This document shows positions 1 to 5,400 of a stretch of DNA of 11,234 nt, piece after piece (position 1 is the first letter of the stretch; the number at the start of each line of letters is the position of its first letter). The position numbers and the translations under genes were made by a program. The DNA comes from G039029935 sp039029935 (GTDB taxonomy: Bacteria > Chloroflexota > Anaerolineae > Caldilineales > Caldilineaceae), in contig JBCCFC010000319.1 of the NCBI GenBank assembly GCA_039029935.1, positions 1-11,234 on the forward strand. The letters run 5' to 3'. Under the pieces are notes generated by a model. It worked only from the letters and a program-made list of their open reading frames with translations. It had not been told where the DNA came from and did not search any database.

Positions 1-2
1 CT

Positions 3-85
3 GAGTTCGACGGTTTCACATACCCTGAAAAATTCCTCTGCCTATCGACAGAAACTGAGCTGGCGGACCATATCGAGAATCTCGC
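3..85 (+). pseudogene. possible out-of-frame upstream part of the Ox-domain NRPS gene
   Basis: The frame beginning at position 3 is open to a TGA at 180-182. Its first residues read EFDGFTYPEKFL, which loosely resembles the segment just before the conserved S-A-G-x-L-Y-P-V-Q motif of NRPS oxidase domains. The motif itself, as LYPVQTYVYIKP, appears in the other frame from about 86. The distance between the two parts is about ten residues longer than I expect for the family. A frameshift with a small insertion or local corruption between about 40 and 85 would explain this. The similarity of the upstream part is weak and may be chance. Confidence 0.3.
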
Positions 86-1009
86 CTTTACCCTGTTCAA
101 ACCTATGTCTACATCAAACCAGACCGTATTCAAGGGTTGGCAGGCGGCTATTACTATTATCATCCAGCCCGACATAAACTGATTTCGACCTCTAATCAAC
201 TGCCACCCCATTTTGCTGCCAGCAATCAACCCATCTTTGACCAAGCAGCCTTTGCCATCTTTCTTGTGGCAGATTTGGATGCCATTACACCGATGTACGG
301 CGACCTGGCACAGAATTTCTGTTTCTTGGAAGCAGGGTACATGAGTCAGTTGCTCATGATGGAAGCCCCAACCCAGCAGCTAGGGCTTTGTCCGATTGGT
401 GGTCTGCAAGAAGCGGCAGTTAAGGAAACGTTGGGTGTTGGTGAGCATCATGTATGTCTCCACAGTTTGGTGGGCGGGCAGATTGACCCAAGCCAGATGA
501 CACAGTGGTTCCAATCTGAACCCAGTGACATGACCGGTGCTTCTAAGACATGGCAGGATGACCTACGGGCATTCTTGCAGGAGAAGTTGCCTGCCTACAT
601 GGTTCCGACGATCTATATTCCGTTGGATAGCCTGCCGCTTAGTGCCAATGGCAAGGTAGATCGCAAGGCACTCCCTGTCCCAAACTTGGATGAATATGAT
701 GCAAGAAAAACCATTGTTCCCCCCCAAACGCCTATCGAAGAGCAGATCGCAGAAATTTGGCAGGAAGTCCTTGACTATGACACACCCAGCATCGACCATG
801 ATTTCTTTGCGATGGGTGGCGATTCGATTATGGCGACACGTTTATTAACACGGCTACGCCAAACCTTTGATGTAGACCTATCACTGCAGACCATTTTTGC
901 CAACCCAACCATCGCTCAACTGGCAGGTGTCATTGATGCAGAATCACTGACCACGCTTGACCCTGCCCTGTTGGAGGCAGCACTGGCGAAACTGATGGGT
1001 GAGGAATGA
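59..1009 (+). CDS. NRPS C-terminal part: oxidase domain embedded in an A domain, then a carrier domain (5' end missing)
   Basis: This is the end of an NRPS gene that begins upstream. The frame is open from 59, after a TGA at 56-58. A TTG at 137 could be called as a start, but it would cut off conserved oxidase sequence (LYPVQTYVYIKPDRIQGL, from 86), so the gene is broken here rather than starting. Up to about 480 it encodes a SagB/EpoB-type FMN-dependent oxidase domain, with YYYYHP, NQPIFDQAAFAIFL, APMYG-like TPMYGDLAQNF, LEAGYMSQLL and GLCPIGG. The end of an A domain follows: LPAYMVP, then motif A10 NGKVDRKALP with its lysine at 653-655. A T domain comes next (MGGDSIM, phosphopantetheine serine at 824-826). 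The protein ends in a short helical tail, LDPALLEAALAKLMGEE, a likely docking element. By family knowledge, an Ox domain inside an A domain oxidises a thiazoline or oxazoline to the azole. The cyclisation and core A regions must lie upstream. Confidence 0.85.
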   Translation, partial: AGGPYRESRLYPVQTYVYIKPDRIQGLAGGYYYYHPARHKLISTSNQLPPHFAASNQPIFDQAAFAIFLVADLDAITPMYGDLAQNFCFLEAGYMSQLLMMEAPTQQLGLCPIGGLQEAAVKETLGVGEHHVCLHSLVGGQIDPSQMTQWFQSEPSDMTGASKTWQDDLRAFLQEKLPAYMVPTIYIPLDSLPLSANGKVDRKALPVPNLDEYDARKTIVPPQTPIEEQIAEIWQEVLDYDTPSIDHDFFAMGGDSIMATRLLTRLRQTFDVDLSLQTIFANPTIAQLAGVIDAESLTTLDPALLEAALAKLMGEE

Positions 1010-1044
1010 TGGTTTATGGGTTTGATAGCAAACTGCTAATGAAT

Positions 1045-1079
1045 CACTATTAACTATTCACTGTTAACTATTAACTAAA
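1045..1079 (+). repeat. AACTATT-type heptad repeat in the intergenic spacer
   Basis: Five 7-bp units read cactatt, aactatt, cactgtt, aactatt, aactaaa. They fill most of the 74-bp gap between the Ox-domain gene and the next NRPS gene and end a few bases before its ATG. Such A/T-rich heptads are common between genes in cyanobacteria and some Chloroflexota. I see no Shine-Dalgarno sequence, promoter or terminator hairpin in the gap. Confidence 0.75.
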
Positions 1080-1083
1080 AATT

Positions 1084-2367
1084 ATGAAAAATCAAGATTT
1101 ATTACAAAAATTTGCCAACCTCCCATCTGAGAAACGTGCGCAGATTATGGCACAGCTACAGGCGCAGGGGTTTGACTTAGCAACGCCTACGCAACCCACA
1201 TCTGACAATGGTGCGTCCGTACAGACCTCAAGGGCAATCCCAAAGGTTGACCGCACAACGCCGATTCCGCTCTCTTTTCCCCAAGAGCGACTCTGGTTCC
1301 TCCATCAACTGGAGCCGGATAGTACCTCGTACAACAGCCCCGTGTTGTTGCGGTTAACAGGTCAACCAGATGTGGCAGCATTGGAAGCCAGTTTTCGGTA
1401 CTTGATAACACGCCATGAAAGTTTGCGTACCACGTTTGTGAAGGAAAATCATGATGGTGAGGCGACTCAGATGATTCACCCACCATCATGGGCAACACAA
1501 TTTGTGCTAGTGCCTACCCCTGTTGAGAGTGCAAAGATGGCAGAGGAACTGGCCCAAGAGGAAACAATGACACTCTTTGATTTGGGTGATGGACCGCTGT
1601 TACGAGTACGACTTTTTCAGATAGCGACCGATGAATTTCTGTTGTTCTTCAGCATCCATCACATCATTAGTGATGCGTGGTCGCTGAGTATATTTATGCA
1701 GGAACTGACCCATGCATATCGTGCCTATGGTGCGGGGCAACAGCCTACCCTGCCCGATTTGCCGATTCAATATGCCGATTTTGCCGCTTGGCAACGACAA
1801 TGGATGACGACAGACTATCTAAAGCCACAGCTAGAGTATTGGAAAGCACAGCTAGGCGGTACGCTACCCACGTTAGATTTACCACTCGACTTTCCCCGTC
1901 CGCGCCAACAAACTGTGTCAGGTGGGATGCATCACGTAACGTTGTCCAAAGAATTAAGTCAATCACTCCGTGTACTCAGCCAACACCATGATGCCACCTT
2001 ATTTATGACACTGTTGGCTGCGTTTAACTTGTTATTGGCACGGCTCTCTGGGCAAGATGATATTCTGATTGGTACACCAATGGCGGGGCGAAGCCAAGCG
2101 GAAGTCGAAGGGCTGATTGGTCTCTTTCTAAATACATTGGTTTTGCGCACAGATTTGAGCGGGGATCCAACATTCACAGCGCTATTGGGCAGCGTCAAAC
2201 AAACGGTATTAGACGCACACAAACATCAAGATGTGCCGTTTGAAAAATTAGTCGAAGAGCTTCACCCAGAACGAGACTTAAGCCGCGCACCCATCTTCCA
2301 AGTCTTCTTTAATATGCCCCCACAGACACAGCCTGCTGAGTGGCCTCATGTACAAACAGAGTTTTAA
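1084..2367 (+). CDS. NRPS condensation domain, truncated by an in-frame TAA
   Basis: This is the 427-residue open part of a longer NRPS gene. Residues 1-60 are a helical linker (LPSEKRAQIMAQLQAQG), a form often seen ahead of C domains and a plausible partner for the tail of the preceding protein. The rest is a C domain, which forms the peptide bond between donor and acceptor aminoacyl carrier proteins. The motifs run in order: C1 SFPQERLWFL (64-73), C2 RHESLRTTF, C3 HHIISDAW (HH at 192-193, D197), C4 YADFAAWQRQ, C5 IGTPMAGR...GLFLNT, C6 HQDVPFEKLVEEL and C7 RDLSRAPIFQVFFN. C3 normally reads HHxxxDG; here the glycine is alanine. The frame stops at TAA 2365-2367, about 75 residues before a C domain normally ends. 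The same frame then continues the C domain, so this product alone would be incomplete. The start at 1084 has no clear ribosome binding site (upstream ttaactaaaaatt), but the protein begins naturally there. Confidence 0.85.
   Translation: MKNQDLLQKFANLPSEKRAQIMAQLQAQGFDLATPTQPTSDNGASVQTSRAIPKVDRTTPIPLSFPQERLWFLHQLEPDSTSYNSPVLLRLTGQPDVAALEASFRYLITRHESLRTTFVKENHDGEATQMIHPPSWATQFVLVPTPVESAKMAEELAQEETMTLFDLGDGPLLRVRLFQIATDEFLLFFSIHHIISDAWSLSIFMQELTHAYRAYGAGQQPTLPDLPIQYADFAAWQRQWMTTDYLKPQLEYWKAQLGGTLPTLDLPLDFPRPRQQTVSGGMHHVTLSKELSQSLRVLSQHHDATLFMTLLAAFNLLLARLSGQDDILIGTPMAGRSQAEVEGLIGLFLNTLVLRTDLSGDPTFTALLGSVKQTVLDAHKHQDVPFEKLVEELHPERDLSRAPIFQVFFNMPPQTQPAEWPHVQTEF
2365..2367 (+). other. in-frame premature stop codon (TAA) within condensation domain 1
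   Basis: The codons read gag ttt TAA gag cgg ctt, giving EF*ERLDAESKFDLTFYI. Family-like residues lie on both sides in the same frame, so no indel is needed. The following KFDLT matches KFDLT in the C domain at the end of the window, confirming that the domain continues past the stop. Confidence 0.9.
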
Positions 2368-2490
2368 GAGCGGCTTGATGCTGAGTCAAAATTTGACCTG
2401 ACGTTTTACATCGAAGATGGTGCAGAGGGTGAAGATGGGGGCATCCGTATCACGGCTGTTTATAATCGTCAGCTCTTCACGCCGGAACGG

Positions 2491-5400
2491 ATGGAAATGA
2501 TGATCGAGCAATATCATCATTTGTTGACCCAACTTAGTCAGGATGCAACTGGGTCTCTACGCACCTATTCTCTTGTCACGCCCGTGATGCAACAGACGAT
2601 CTTGCCAGACCTGCGTCAACCGATACCAGAGCCATCGTATGACCTTGTGCCAACCGTGATTGCAGACTGGGCGATACAAACACCGCAACAAATTGCGCTT
2701 GAACAAGGGCATGAAACATGGACCTATCACGAGATGGTGACATTTGCGCAGGGGGTTGCACAGATGTTGCAAACGCAGTCTCTGAGCAAAGGCGATGTCG
2801 TGGCGATTTGGTCGGGAAATTGCCCACAGTTGATTGCCACCATTCTGGGGACGTGGCTTGCAGGGCATCCATTCCTGATCTTAGACCCCAAATTGCCACG
2901 TCAGCGTTGGCAGGTCCTGTTGGAGGCAAGCCAAGCGAGTGCGTGTATCTTGATTGGGGATACAGCAGATAAAGAGAGCGATAAAGATACTGAAGCTGTC
3001 CATATGTGGCTGAACGAACACTGTCCAACCGTGCTTTCTATCCATGAATCGACCCAGATGCCATCTGCTGCGATGTCTGAGTCTCAATGCGGTCCAGATG
3101 ATGCCGCCTATATATTCTTTACATCGGGGACGACGGGCGTTCCCAAGGGCGTCCGCGGAACACATAAGGGGCTTGCCCATTTTCTCGATTGGCAACGCAA
3201 CACATTTGCCGTTCAGCCCACTGACCGTGTTGCACAACTGACGTCACTCTCATTTGATGTTGTCCTTAGAGCGATTTTTCTGCCGCTCGTCAGCGGTGCC
3301 ACCCTGGTTCTTCCAGAAACATCAGATATCATCCTCTCAGGTGAAGCGGTTCTCCCTTGGTTAGATGCCAAAAAAATTACGATTACACACATTGTCCCGT
3401 CATTGGCGAAAGCATGGCTGGCAAATAGGGATGATACAGCAACCTTAGAGACAATGAAGCTACTCTTTTTTGCGGGTGAACCCTTAACCAGCCAATTGGT
3501 GACGCAGTGGCGCAATACATTTCCGCACAGTGGCGAAATCGTGAATCTATATGGTCCAACCGAAACAACGCTTGCCAAATGCTTCTACCGTGTGCCACAG
3601 GATGTACTGCCCGGCATCCAGCCTGTTGGCCGTCCTCAACCAGACACACATGTTGTTGTGATGAATCAAGGACGTGTCTGTGGCGTTGGTGAGGTGGGCG
3701 AGATTGTGATACGAACCCCTTTCCGCACACAGGGCTATATCAATGTAAAGCATACATTTTCACAAAACCCATTCACAGACCATTCAGATGACCTCCTTTA
3801 CTACACAGGTGACGCCGGACGTATCCGTCCAAATGGACTCATTGATATTTTGGGACGACTGGACAGACAGGTCAAAATTAGAGGCGTCCGTATTGAGTTA
3901 GGCGAAATTGAAAACGCCCTGCTGCAACATCCACACGTCAAGGAAGCTGTCGTGATCATACACGAAAATAGTGAGGAAGATAAGCGGCTGGTTGCGTATG
4001 TGGTTGAAAAGTTGAAAGGTGGAAAAGTTGAAGGTACTGATACTAACCCTTCAACCCTTCAACTCTTCAACTCTTCAACTCTTCAACCCTTCAACCCTTC
4101 AACCCTTCGCCAACACCTCGCTCAACAACTCCCCGATTCCATGATTCCATCGGCCTTTGTATTCCTGGATGCGATACCATTGACTACAAATGGCAAGTTG
4201 GACCGTCGGGCACTGCCTGTACCGGGTTATACAGAGATACAGAGCGAGTTTGTTGCGCCGCGCACAGAGATGGAAGCAGCGGTGGCAGCTATCTGGCAGT
4301 CTGTGCTACATGTTGAGCAGGTAGGCGTCAACGACAGCTTCTTTGCGCTTGGTGGACACTCGCTGTTGGCAACACAGGTCATCTCGCAGGTGCGTAGCCA
4401 GCTCAATCTGGACATACCACTCAAGTCGCTCTTTGAGGCATCGCAGTTGGGCGACTTTGCTCAGGTTGTCAACCAAGCCATCAGCCAAACGCAGCAGAGT
4501 ACAGATGAACGCATTGTACCCGTCTCCCGTGAGCAACCACTACCGCTCTCCTTTTCGCAACAACGACTTTGGTTTCTCGACCAATTGGAACCGGATAGTG
4601 CCTTCTACAACATTCCCATATTGTTGCGGTTGACGGGGCAGTTGGATGTGGCGGTACTGGAAGCCAGTTTCCGCTACTTAATTGAACGGCATGAGAGTTT
4701 GCGCACCATCTTCCGTACAGAGACAAGTACGCAGGCCAATGCGGGTGAATCGGTGCAGGTGATTCACCCACCGTCATGGGCATCACAATTTATGCTGACA
4801 GTCACACCCGTTGTCGATGAACATCAGGCATACCACCTTGCCCATGTGGAGGCCACGACGCCGTTCGACCTCGGTGAAGGGCCGCTACTGCGGGTGTTGC
4901 TCTCGTCGATTGCGGACAATGATGCTGCGCTGAGCCTGCCGAAGCGTCATCTGCTGGTTCTCAACATGCATCACATCATCAGTGATGTCTGGTCAATGGG
5001 TGTTCTGGTGAAAGAGTTGACTCATGCCTATCGTGCGTACATAGCAGGTCAGCAGCCAACCCTGCCTGATCTACCCATTCAATATGCCGATTTTGCCGTC
5101 TGGCAACGAGATTACTTGAGTGCAGGAACCGCTGGGGCGCGACTAGAGACGCAACGGGACTATTGGCGAAAGCAGTTGGCAGACGCACCTGCCCTGCTGG
5201 AACTGCCCACTGACCGACCCCGCCCCCCTGTCATGAGCTATCGTGGTGCGCACTATGCCTTTGAACTAAGTGCAGACCTGACTGCCAAACTCAACCAGCT
5301 CGCGCAGACACACGATGCGACACTCTTTATGGTCCTCTTGACCGCCTTCAATATCCTGCTGTCGCGCTATAGTCGCCAGGATGATATTGTGGTGGGTTCA

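Noticed and set aside
137..1009. TTG at 137 as the true start of a small stand-alone gene.
   Set aside because: Conserved oxidase-domain sequence continues in frame upstream of 137, and no ribosome binding site is seen. The segment is the end of a larger NRPS gene.
4003..4108. Intrinsic terminator or insertion sequence end.
   Set aside because: The inverted repeat is short, lies inside an open A-domain frame and has no T-run or transposase nearby.
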